Assembly: GCA_014529385.2 (NCBI GenBank)
Contig: CM043971.1
Span: 30,151,709 to 30,215,708, forward strand
Direction of reading: 5' to 3'
Origin: Adiantum capillus-veneris
Lineage: Eukaryota; Streptophyta; Polypodiopsida; Polypodiales; Pteridaceae
DNA: 64,000 nt
The position numbers and the translations under genes are program-made. Under the pieces are notes generated by a model. It saw only the letters and a list, made by a program, of their open reading frames with translations, was not told the origin of the DNA and did not search any database. This document shows, in pieces, positions 13,080 through 22,129 of this stretch. Numbering within the stretch: the first letter of the stretch is position 1; each line of letters opens with the position of its first letter.

Positions 13080-13480
13080 CAAAACAATTATGCTCTTAAA
13101 ATCGCATTAGCTACAACTCCTATTTTAGCTATTGTGGATCCTATGAAACCATTTTTGTTAGAAATGAATGCTAGTAATCGTGCTATTGGAGTGGTCCTTC
13201 TACAGGTGAGAAGGCCAATTGCATTTGAAAGAAAGAAACATGATTGTACACAACATAATTATTATGCTTACAAAAGAAAACGTGGTAACATTATTTATAT
13301 GGGGTGCAACTTGAGATTGTGTTTGACCAAGAAATTATTAAATGGTTTACACAACAAACACATATGAAGGGTCAAAAGGTCAGGTGGGTTGAGATTCTTC
13401 AAGAGTATCATGCAAAGCTCTAAAGGACAATACAAATGTTGTAGATGATGCTCTTAGCCATATGCTTAAAATCCACCCTC
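13080..13480 (+). pseudogene. gypsy RNase H remnant
   Basis: The frame 13134-13367 reads PFLLEMNASNRAIGVVLLQ, then RPIAFERKK and QHNYYAYKR, the RT-linked RNase H domain ('F.+.TDAS..G+G.VL.Q...PIAF.S+KL...E..Y'). The catalytic D-A-S is N-A-S here. Downstream, GQ[VT]...RW..-type sequence lies in another frame. RNase H removes the RNA template during cDNA synthesis. Confidence 0.75.
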
Positions 13481-13739
13481 TTCTTTTACAAAGCTTCAAA
13501 GTGAGTTTTTGGAATCTTTAAAGGGCAAAAGTGAGCATGATGAAACATACTCGAAGTGTGGAGCCATGTGCAAATGAGGGATCCTTCTCATTCTGATGCT
13601 TGCAGTGTGTCTTTTTCCTCCACACCTAGCTATCCTCATTCGAGTGATGATTTGCAAAGATATAATATTTTTTCCATAGATGATGGGTACCTACTCCATA
13701 AGAGGAGAGTTTGTGTACCGACGGATGCATACATTTGGT

Positions 13740-14102
13740 GCTAAATTCTTTATGAATGTCATGATAGTCCCAATGTAGGGCACCAAAGCATAAAGAAAAC
13801 TTATGCACTCGTGCGACAAAAAATTTACTAGCCTACGTTTATATGGGTATGTTCAAGACTTTGTCTTGCATTGCTAAAAATTTCAAATTAATAAAGCAAA
13901 GGGCCTGAAAGCAAGAAGTCTCTTGCATCCATCAGAGATTCCCGATGGTAAATGGGAGAGTATCTCTATGGATTTTATTGTGGGTTTACCATACACTATA
14001 CAAGGTCATGACTCAGTATGGGTGGTAGTAAGTTGGTCGACTAAACATTGCAAATTTATTGCAACCAAGTCCACAATTAGAACTCTAGAATTAGCGAAGT
14101 TA
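13740..14102 (+). pseudogene. gypsy integrase, left part
   Basis: At 13745-13870 an HHCC-like zinc region is readable with breaks (CHDSPNVGHQSIKKTY ... ALHC). The frame from 13923 contains WESISMDFIVGLP, then GHDSVWVVVSW and KFIATKSTI, the first catalytic aspartate block of a chromovirus integrase. It ends at LELAKLF, where copia LTR sequence begins at about 14103. The continuation lies at 19201. Confidence 0.85.
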
Positions 14103-14270
14103 TTTCCCTCTTTAGGAGGTTTTTTCCCCCGAGCATTGTGTATACGCCCATCACTCTAGGGCCATCTATCTTTCCATTGCACACTAAGTAATACACTCTC
14201 TATTGTGTGCCTTGAGCTTCCTTCGTCTTCTCCAAGCTGTGTGCGTTTCTCTACAACCCTAATTCCAACA
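14103..14270 (+). repeat. 5' LTR of copia element, first 59 bp missing
   Basis: 168 bp aligned base for base with 19033-19200 of the 3' LTR, differing at a handful of positions. The 3' LTR extends 59 bp further left. The equivalent bases are absent here, as are about a dozen codons of the gypsy integrase, so one deletion probably removed both sides of the left junction. Confidence 0.88.
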
Positions 14271-14271
14271 A

Positions 14272-14283
14272 TTGGTATCAGAG
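14272..14283 (+). other. tRNA(iMet)-type primer binding site
   Basis: TTGGTATCAGAG follows the LTR end (...CCAACA, then one base). TGGTATCAGAGC is the standard plant PBS complementary to the 3' end of initiator methionine tRNA, which primes minus-strand synthesis. Confidence 0.9.
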
Positions 14284-14631
14284 GAGGTTGCATCCTCCCG
14301 AGCTTAGTCGCCAGCTGCTCCAGTACACGCCTGCTCACTTTCTCCGATTTTAGTGAGCTTTGGTGAGCGTTCGTAGGTCGACAAATATTTTGGGAGAGCT
14401 CATAGACCTCGGTCTGCTCAGATTTTTGATTTGGGCTCATTTCGGCCTCCGTTCCCACTCCAGGCAGTACTGCACCGGCTATTTCGTCATTTTGTGCAAG
14501 TTTCTGTAAGTGTCGTTTTCTGCATAACAGTTGCCTTATAGTCTTCTATGGTTTGTGCTATATAGCACGTGTTGTTCCCGCTCCATTTCTCCTATTTTCG
14601 GGCAGTTTTCACATCAGGTGCAACATTTACT

Positions 14632-15480
14632 ATGGCTGACAACAACAACACAGATGTGTTCAAGATATTTGCTGTTGAGGACAGGTTGGATGGGGACAAC
14701 TACCCTATGTGGGCTTATATGATGCAACATGTTCTTGTGTCAAAGGGCATCTGTAACATTGTGCAGGGCATTAATGTACGTCCTGGTTCTGAGGATGTAG
14801 GCGATCTTGAGGATGTTGCAGGTCTTGCTGCAAGGATTGCTGCTGTTAGAGTTGTTTTGCCTACGGCAGAACAAGCTCGTTGGGATGCAAAGGATACGCA
14901 GGCTCATGCATTGATTGCGTTGTCTATGAAGCGCACCATTGTTCCTCACATTCGTTCTGCAAAATCTGCAAAACAGGCTTGGGATATTCTAGCAGGTCTT
15001 TATGCAAGCCGCAATGAGGCTAAAATTGCTTTACTGCGTAAAGAGTTGGAGTCAAAGATTATGCATGAGGAAGATGATATGGGCACTTTCCTTGCTAGTG
15101 TCAAGGATATCAATGAGCAACTCATTTCTGCAGGTGAAGTCATTTCAGACAGCTCCCTTGTGCAGACTATTCTTGATGCCTTACCAGATTCTTACCAGAC
15201 TTTTGCTAGTACTTGGAGACTTATGACCCAAGGAAATCCGGAACTTGTCAAGTTTGATGCATTGTGCACATTGTTGTTGCAAGAGTCACTTTCCAGAAAA
15301 AACAGGACTAGACAGCGTGCAGTTGAATAGGCTTTTATTGCTTCTCAAAGAAAGGGTGGTAACAGGAATGTAGCCACTTCTTATGGTTTTGCTGCGAGTG
15401 GCAAAACTTCTGTTCCTAATGCTTTTGTTGGCAACACTTCGTCTGGCAATTCTGGTGATAAGGGCAAAAAGAAGATGCGT
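14632..15480 (+). pseudogene. copia gag
   Basis: Starts at ATGGCTGAC (MADNNN), about 360 bp after the PBS. An in-frame ATG at 14569 adds a hydrophobic leader not typical of gag, so I prefer 14632. The protein has an N-terminal LDGDNYPMWAYMM (the 'W' block of copia gag), then AWDILAGLYASR and LRKELESKIM, then DSSLVQTILDALPDSY (UBN2 domain). It is uninterrupted for 232 codons to a TAG at 15328-15330, then open again in the same frame. The codon is at a position where glutamine fits (VE-stop-AFIASQ). This is the best-preserved gag of the window. Confidence 0.9.
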
Positions 15481-16338
15481 TGCCATTATTGTAAAGCTAA
15501 TGATCACTTGATCAAGTTGTGTCCTAAATTTAAGGCCAAAGAGGCTAAGAAGAAAGAGGGTGGTTCCACTGCAAATGCTGGTTCCACTACAAATGCAGCC
15601 ATTGTTGAGTCTTCTGTGAAAGGAGACTGTAATGCTGATGTTGATGCAGAATGGGCCTTTAGCGCAGAGTGCACTTACAATCCTGTTGTGCATGATGCAT
15701 GCTTGTCAGTTGCTGCAGATTCACATGTGTGGTATTTCGACGGTGGTGCTACAAAGCACATTACCTCACATCGTGAATTGTTTACCTCTCTTGAGTCTGT
15801 CCCTTATGGGAATTCAGTCACTTGTGCCAACAATGCCTCTTATCCAGTTCAGGGAGTTGGAAAGATTGTGCTTATTACTGCTAATGGCAGTTCTTTCACA
15901 CTTGTTGATGCACTTTATGTACTTGGGATCAAGAAGAATCTCTTGTTTGTATCCGCACTTGCTAGACTTGGACTTGTAGTCAAATTTGTGGATGACAGAT
16001 GTACAGTTCATGATCTCAGTTTTGCTGATGAAATTGTTGCATTTGGCCTTTTGTGTTGTGCGTTGTATAAGCTCACTTTGTATGACAAGTGTGGACAAAA
16101 TTTTCCAAATGCTGTTGCAAATTCAAGGGCTATTTCAGATGCAAAACTTTGGCATGCACGTTTTGGTCATCTGAATTTTTCCAGTTTGCAGAAATCTCAT
16201 ATGGTTGCTTCTTTGCCGCCTCTTGAAGCACGTGTCAAACATATTTGCGAAGGCTGTATTTTGGGTAAGATGCAGCGTTCTAAGTTTCCAAAGGATGGTT
16301 CAGTTCAGGCCACATGCAGATTACAAGCTTGTGCTTAG
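15475..16338 (+). pseudogene. copia nucleocapsid knuckle, protease and pre-integrase
   Basis: Same frame as gag. An intact CX2CX4HX4C knuckle, CHYCKANDHLIKLC, lies at 15481-15522. The protease active site at 15730-15762 reads WYFDGGATKHI, with D-G-G-A in place of the usual D-S-G-A. Strands LVDALYVLGIKKNLLFVSAL and the pre-integrase zinc module (WHARFGHLNF at about 16150, CEGCILGK at about 16250) follow. The frame is lost at about 16310, where integrase continues one frame over. Confidence 0.9.
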
Positions 16339-17230
16339 TGATGTTTGTGGGCCCATGCAAACTCCGTCCTTGGGCAATTACCTGTACTTCGTGACTTTCA
16401 TTGATGATTACTCCAGGCATGCATGGGTATTTCGGCTTAAAGCGAAGTCCGAAGTTTTTATGTGCTTCAAACAATTTCTGGCTATGGCTGAAAATGTCTC
16501 GAAATGTACTATGGACACCCTTCGTTCCGATCGAGGGGGGGAGTATATGTCTCATGAATTTAATGCATTTCTGGCTAGTCGTGGGATAAAACACCAATGT
16601 ACAGTGCTTTATACACCTCAGCAAAATGGTGTTGCTGAGAGGAAAAATAGGTCACTGACGAAAATGGCACGATGTATGGTCAAAAGTCAAGCTTTGCCGC
16701 ATTCTTTTTGGCTTGAGGCCATCATGTGTGCCACTTATGTACTTAACGTGTGTCCTAAAAAAGCTTTGTAGTCTATTACTCCATATGAAGCATGGAATGA
16801 TAGAAAGCCTTCTATTAAGCACATGCGTGTTTTTGGCTGTTTGGCATATTCTTTGGTGCCACAAGTGCAGCGCAGAAAATTGGATGATAAGGCTGTCAAA
16901 TGTATTTTTGTTGGTTATAGTGCTGAAAGCAAAGGTTACAGGTTGTATCATCCGCAAACAAAACGTATTCTGGTTTCATGGGATGTAGTGTTTGTGGAAG
17001 ATTCTGTTTAGCCCTTGCTGTCATGTACTAGAGACAATAATGTAAGGTCACAGGACATTTATGACACTTTGTTGCCTCTTTTCAGTGGTGGAAATACGAA
17101 TGTAAGTTCCAATGAGGCAAATGTACAACCTATGGGGGTTTCTGAAAATGTTACAGATTAGCCTATTACTGATGCAGATGTACATGATGTACTTGATGAG
17201 GAAACGGCTGAAAATGAGCAAGCTAGAGGT
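16310..17230 (+). pseudogene. copia integrase
   Basis: The core carries the DDE triad: SDVCGPM with FVTFIDDYSR, then TLRSDRGGEY at about 16525, then TPQQNGVAERKNR at about 16612-16650. The catalytic residues are present. The frame breaks at 16769-16771 (TAG), then continues with TPYEAW and the C-terminal FGCLAYSLVP...KCIFVGYS block, which is conserved in copia integrases. TAG again at 17009-17011 and 17159-17161. The region 17012-17230 is the variable linker to RT. Confidence 0.9.
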
Positions 17231-18250
17231 ATGCCAAAATGGCTAGTGCACACTTTGCGTGACAGTAAATTGGATGCACCTTTGTCTAGTCGTACTCGTT
17301 CAGGATCTCTCCATGCATCTTATGCATTAGATTGTTATGCTTTGGCTGTGTCTAGCTTACATGATGTTGAGGAGCCTCTCTCTTTTGATGAAGCACATAA
17401 TTCAAAAAATTGGATGCCTGCCATGCAATCAGAATATGATGCACTTATAGAAAATGACACATGGACTTTATGTGATTTGCCTCCTGGCAAAAAGGCCATT
17501 GGTACAAAGTGGGTTTACAAGTTGAAATGCAAGTCGGATGGTGAGATTGATCGCCATAAGGCTCGACTTGTTGCAAAGGGTTATCCACAGCAAAAGGGCA
17601 TTGATTATGAAGAGACTTTTGGTCCCACTTGTCGTATGACTACTATGTGCATTGGCAGCTCATTTTGGTTGGGATGTACATCAATTAGACATTGTCACTA
17701 CTTTCTTGAATGGTGACATATTTGAGGAAGTTTATGTAACGCAGCCTCGCGGATTTGTCATAAAGGACAAGAGGACAAAGTGTGCAGATGTAAGAAGGCT
17801 TTGTATGGGTTGAAGCAATCTCCTCGTGCTTGGTATGAGAAAGCTGACACTCATTTGGTTAAACGAGGATTTCGTAACAGTCCAACAGAAAGCACATTGT
17901 ATGTAAAGCGTGAGGGTGATGTACTTCTCATTGTGGTTCTTTATGTTGATGATTTGCTGATCACTGGACCAAATGAGAGACATATTGCTGAATTTAAGGC
18001 TGATTTGAATGCTACTTTCAAGATGAAAGGTTTTGGGATGTTGCATCATTACTTGGGTATACAGTTTAAGTAGTGTGATGGTGGTATTGCCTTGTGTCAG
18101 AAAAGTTACATAGAGACATTGCTATGTAAGTTTGGACTTGAGGATTGCAAACCTATTGCCACTCCCATGGAAACAGGTTTGAAGTTGAGTCTACATGATG
18201 CTGGCGATCCTACTGATGTCACTCTTTACCAAACTGTTGTTGGCTGCCTC
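17231..18250 (+). pseudogene. copia reverse transcriptase
   Basis: Begins with the W..AM..E...L..N.TW block and GKKAIGTKWVYKLKCK, KARLVAKGYPQ and ETFGP, all typical of copia RT. A short deletion at about 17645 shifts the frame through WDVHQLDIVTTFLNGD and YVTQPRGFV. Another shift at about 17770 restores ALYGLKQSPRAWYE. The catalytic YVDD is intact at 17942-17953 (LYVDDLLITG). A TAG at 18071-18073 lies just after HHYLGIQFK. Confidence 0.92.
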
Positions 18251-18898
18251 ATTTATGTATGCAACACGAGGCCGGATATTCAATTTGCAGTCTCACAGGT
18301 CATCAGATTTATGCATAGCCCAGGGTCTAAGCATTGGCAGGCTGTCAAGAGGATTTTCCGCTACCTTAGTGGCACTTTACATCTTGGCTTGTTTTATCCC
18401 AAGGGGGGATCATTGCCGCCAGACTTACATGCTTTTTCGGACTCAGTGGGCTAGTTGTTTTGACACGCGAGTGTCCACAAGTGGTTTTTGTTTCATGCTT
18501 GGCAGTTCATGTATATCATGGTTGAGCAAGAAGCAACCTACTGTGGCCACTTCGAGTTCTGAGGCTGAGTACAAGGCAGTCTTCACAGCTACGGTTGTGA
18601 GTGTGTATGGCTCAGACGCCTTATGGCTGATTTGGGTGTTGGACAGGACACTGCCAACACTATCTACATTGACAGTCAGAGCGCATTGGCAATTGCGAGG
18701 AACCCAGTTTTTCATGCTCGCACAAAGCACATTGAGGTGCATTACCATTATGTCAGGGAGAGGCTCTCAGCAGGAGACATCAGCTTGGCTTATGTGCCAA
18801 CACAGGACAACCTTGCAGATCTTTTCACAAAGGCATTGTCTTGTGAGAAGCTTGAAGCTTTCCGCAAAGCTTTGGGCTTACTCCCCTTTGTGGATTGA
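18251..18898 (+). pseudogene. copia RNase H and polyprotein end
   Basis: Reads TRPDIQFAVSQVIRFMHSPG and the first catalytic aspartate region (FSDS) at about 18438, where a small deletion shifts the frame. It continues as STSGFCFMLG..., SWLSKKQPTVATSSSEAEY in the second frame, and from 18623 as YIDSQSALAIARN, HIEVHYHYVRE and DLFTKAL in a third. The natural terminator is the TGA at 18896-18898. After that, only 75 bp remain before the 3' LTR. Confidence 0.9.
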
Positions 18899-18960
18899 TC
18901 ACGTCCTCAGGGCATGGCACTTCCCTTTACTCATGTGCCAGCTCTCGTTCACCGCATCAC

Positions 18961-18972
18961 TTTATGGGGGAT
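18961..18972 (+). other. Polypurine-like tract before copia 3' LTR
   Basis: 'atgggggat' directly precedes the LTR start TGTTACCA at 18974. Copia PPTs are short G runs in this place. Confidence 0.6.
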
Positions 18973-18973
18973 T

Positions 18974-19200
18974 TGTTACCACATACATGTGGTAGTGATG
19001 TGTGTGAACACACTAGGACCGCTGGGCCATTTTTTCCCTCTTTAGTAGGTTTTTTCCCCTGAGCATTGTATATACGCCCATCACTCTAGGGCCATCTATC
19101 TTTCCATTGCACACCAAGTAATACACTCTCTATTGTGTGCCTTGAGCTTCCTTCGTCTTCTCCAAGTTGTGTGTGTTTCTCTGCAACCCTAATTCCAACA
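18974..19200 (+). repeat. 3' LTR of copia element (227 bp)
   Basis: Runs from TGTTACCACA to TTCCAACA, with short TGTT/AACA inverted ends. The start is confirmed by the related LTR at 33149, which opens the same way. A TATATA motif at about 19069 is the likely promoter. Gypsy integrase coding sequence begins at the next base. Confidence 0.9.
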
Positions 19201-19720
19201 ATATTGTGAATGATCATGATCCCAAGTTGAAAAGTCATTTTTGGAGGGCTATGTTTAAACAATTGGGTATACAACTCAACATCAGTATTGCACATCATCC
19301 AGAAATGGATGGTCAAACTAAATGTATTAGTCAAGTGCTAGAGGATATGCTAAGAGCATACGTTAGCAAAAATCAATTTGATTAGAAAGATTAACTCTCT
19401 ATTCTAGAGATTGCTTACAATAGTGTCAAGCATGTGATGATTGGTTTTAGTCCCTTCATGCTTATGTATGGTTTTCAACCTAGATCACCAGCTACGGTGG
19501 GTTTGACAATTGAGAAACTTTAACAAGTCAAGAATTTTCTCCAAGACCACATGGATATGTTGAAATTGGCTCGTCAAAATGTTTGACAAGCACAAGATAG
19601 ATACAAAAGTTATACTGATGAGAAATGTTGGTAAGTAGTCTTCATGGAAGGGGAAGAGATATTTTTATGTGTGTGAGAACATTCAAAAAGTTTGAAGTTT
19701 GGGACAACACCTAAATTATC
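19201..19720 (+). pseudogene. gypsy integrase, right part
   Basis: Continues the integrase from 14102: NIVNDHDPKLKSHFW (second catalytic aspartate block) and AHHPEMDGQTKCISQ (glutamate block, where the expected E after TDGQT is K here), then NSVKHVMIGFSPFMLMYGFQ and a C-terminal region with stops. Between the two halves about a dozen residues are missing compared with the family pattern 'ELAKLF...LP.NIVSDRDP'. Confidence 0.85.
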
Positions 19721-19949
19721 TCCAAGATATTAGGGGCCTTTTAAATACTCAAGCAAGTTGGAGATATGGCTTACAAACTCTCGTGACATGGGTATTCTCA
19801 TCTTCATCCAGTTTTTTATGTATGTCATTTATGTAAACGCTTGCATATGGACAACAATGTCATTGACCAACATATTGGTTGATTAATCCAATGAACTTCC
19901 AACCCAGCTGCTTTGAACTTAAGTGCGTTCTCAACTATCATGATTTATG

Positions 19950-20085
19950 TACTTGCCATCATGTGTGTCCACAAGCATTAGTCAAGTGGAAAGACAGACC
20001 TGAGGAGGTGCCAGTTGGAAAAACATTAGTGTTCTTAATAAGAAATTTTCCAGTATTGTTTTTGAGGACAAAACACTTCTCCAAA
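19950..20085 (+). pseudogene. Chromodomain-like integrase C-terminus
   Basis: The open frame 19879-20133 contains ALVKWKDRPEEVPVGKTL, then IRNFPVLFLRTKHFSKGGV. This matches the 'VLVKW.G.P..EATWE....+..FP.F.LEDK..KGG' end of chromoviruses. Chromodomains guide integration toward marked chromatin. Aromatic cage residues are partly lost (the W before E is absent). The KGGV ending next to the PPT is the normal polyprotein end. Confidence 0.6.
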
Positions 20086-20095
20086 GGGGGAGTAA
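20081..20095 (+). other. PPT and start of gypsy 3' LTR
   Basis: A purine run (aaagggggagtaa, 20083-20095) is followed by TGCCAGGCC at 20096, the likely LTR start. The right end of this LTR cannot be set because no partner LTR is visible. Confidence 0.6.
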
Positions 20096-20135
20096 TGCCA
20101 GGCCAAGGGTCTAGAGGCCAGGGGCCATTCTAAAT

Positions 20136-21954
20136 CAAGAATGTGTGGTTGCAATTCCATAAATCTATAATGAAAACAAGAGACTATCTACCTTGAGGCT
20201 CTCTGCTATAGGAATTGAGTAATTATGAGCACGAAGTGAACTTGATAAGCATGGCAATCAATCACCAAAAAGGATAGAAAGATTCATGTTATAAAATGAA
20301 CAAAATGGACTAGAGAGAGTCTTACCTCTTGTGAATCTATCCTTGTTAAAATACTAGTGCACATTCACAAAGCTCATAGCCAAGGCAAAACTAGTAACTT
20401 GAATGATGCTTTGCAAGTAGACCCAATTGTGACGCTACATTTATCAAGTGAGCTGTGCCCAAACATTGTAACATGAATAGAATTGAAGCTCCATGACCAA
20501 AGCAATTCAAATCGACAATAATTAGTGTCACAAATAACAATAATAAGTAGTGACGAACATGCCATAATGCCCTACATGTAGTGAGAAACATGCCATAACT
20601 ATAGACTCAACTTGAAGTGAGATCAACATTCCCACATGCTAGTTCAGTCGATTCACCTTGTGCATAGAGCCTATCTTAAGTAGAATCAACCTTCTCAATC
20701 ATCAAACTATCTTTGACAGAGTGTACTACGGTTTAACAAAAGCGAAACGAAGTTCACCAAACAACACTCTATGTATGAAACACATAAATAATAGAAGGAT
20801 AATCATATGACTATAATGGCATGTATTATAAATGTGAATGAGTATCTCAATAACGCCAACTTTTTAGTGTGTGGTGATCCTAACTTAATCAATAGGGCAT
20901 TGGCACATGGTAGAATCTTTGCTTTTCATGTTTGCCTTCAAAGCACCTTGCTTTGCAAGTTATGATTATTTCCAAATTAAGGTTAAAAATTGTATGAAAA
21001 GCGATAAAAACTTGAAATTGCCAACCTTGTCACCCATTCTTTGCCATTTTGGGTAGATGCTAGAAACAAAAGCTCCCTCGAAAATGAATTTTGGATTATG
21101 TTGTATTAGCAAGTACCAACCCCGCTATGATAAATTGTCTTGAGAGCCTTGATCTTTGTATGGTATTGAGGCTTATAGACATGGATTTCAATATGCCTTG
21201 AACCCTCCCCATGTACTTTGTAAGCCTCTTGGCTTGATTCATATCGATTGGATATAATAGGCAAGCTCTCAACTCATTATATAGGGTGTCATATATACCT
21301 AGAATTGATCATGTTTAAGCCTTCAAAACCCCTCAAGCCTGTATGATTATAGCATAGCTCAAGCTTTTATGATTATAGCATAGCTCAAGCTTTGGAAATG
21401 CTTGTCAACATTGTGCATAAATAGTCCTTACTATTTGTCTTCAAGGTAGGCACATTTGCAACCTTAGATCTCCGATGATTTGAGTGGATGCATTCAATAT
21501 CGATTTTATATTCTTAGAAAGTAGTATTAATAAGGAAAATAGTAAACAAAATATCCCCTGGGGACCTTCAGCCCTTGGCCCCCTCCCACAAGAGCTCAGG
21601 CAAGAAAAATTTACCCTTGAATTTGACAAGAAAAAGACACTTGACCCTCAATTTATAGTCCTTTCTTGCTCTTAGATAGAAGCACCATGTCTGAGGTTAA
21701 CATAATTAAGTGCTCAATAATTATTACTTAAAAAATTAACCCTCAGAAACCTCATCATGACATCTTGCAAAATAAACTTGTATATGGAGTAAAAAATTCA
21801 AAAAAACTCAAATCTTATGGCCATTCTTCTATTGATATGCTTTGTATGATGCCTTGCATGTATTGTAGACTTGCTTTCCTCGCTTGTCATGGCAGTCATG
21901 GTTGTTTTGCACATCCACCTATTTGTGGAAAGTTTGCTTATTGATTGAATTTTG

Positions 21955-21955
<1 letters not shown>
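20136..21955. other. No gene; presumed LTR remainder and intergenic DNA
   Basis: No domain is readable on either strand. The first part is presumably the rest of the gypsy 3' LTR. A 26-bp perfect tandem duplication lies at 21342-21393. Confidence 0.5.
21342..21393 (+). repeat. 26-bp perfect tandem duplication
   Basis: 21342-21367 and 21368-21393 are identical ('tatgattatagcatagctc' plus 'aagcttt'). Confidence 0.95.
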
Positions 21956-22036
<81 letters not shown>

Positions 22037-22043
22037 CCCCCCC
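21956..22043. repeat. (TC)39 microsatellite ending in a C run
   Basis: Perfect TC repeat from about 21956 to 22034, followed by nine further C residues. It lies about 100 bp from the 3' edge of the PPR array. Confidence 0.97.
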
Positions 22044-22129
22044 AATGGGGTTGGCATTGAAATGCATGCTCAAATTGCAAATCTGTATTGATGTGTATTA
22101 GTTGAAGAGACAACATACCGGACATTAAG

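Larger units (their letters stand above)
14103..19200 (+). mobile_element. Ty1/copia element inserted in the gypsy integrase
   Basis: A structurally near-complete copia element: truncated 5' LTR (14103-14270), PBS of the initiator-methionine tRNA type, gag, protease, integrase, RT and RNase H in copia order, a PPT-like purine run and a 227-bp 3' LTR (18974-19200). The polyprotein frame from 14632 to the terminal TGA at 18896-18898 is broken by five TAG stops and several small indels. It is flanked on both sides by halves of one gypsy integrase gene. A second member of the family starts at 33149. Confidence 0.9.
10381..20140 (+). mobile_element. Ty3/gypsy chromovirus-type element, split by a copia insertion
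   Basis: Gag, protease, RT, RNase H and integrase follow in Ty3/gypsy order from about 10.4 to 14.1 kb. The integrase core stops abruptly at 14102 and resumes at 19201, after a complete copia element. A degenerate chromodomain-like C-terminus and a PPT (20081-20092) follow, and a 3' LTR probably begins at 20096 (TGCCAGGCC). No matching 5' LTR is visible upstream, so the left end is probably deleted. The coding frame has many stops and shifts. Confidence 0.75.

Noticed and set aside
15328-15330. TAG between gag parts as a programmed readthrough site or a reassigned glutamine codon
   Set aside because: It lies before the nucleocapsid knuckle, not at a gag-pol border, and four further TAGs plus indels in pol show ordinary decay. 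Organellar-type U-to-C editing does not apply to nuclear elements.
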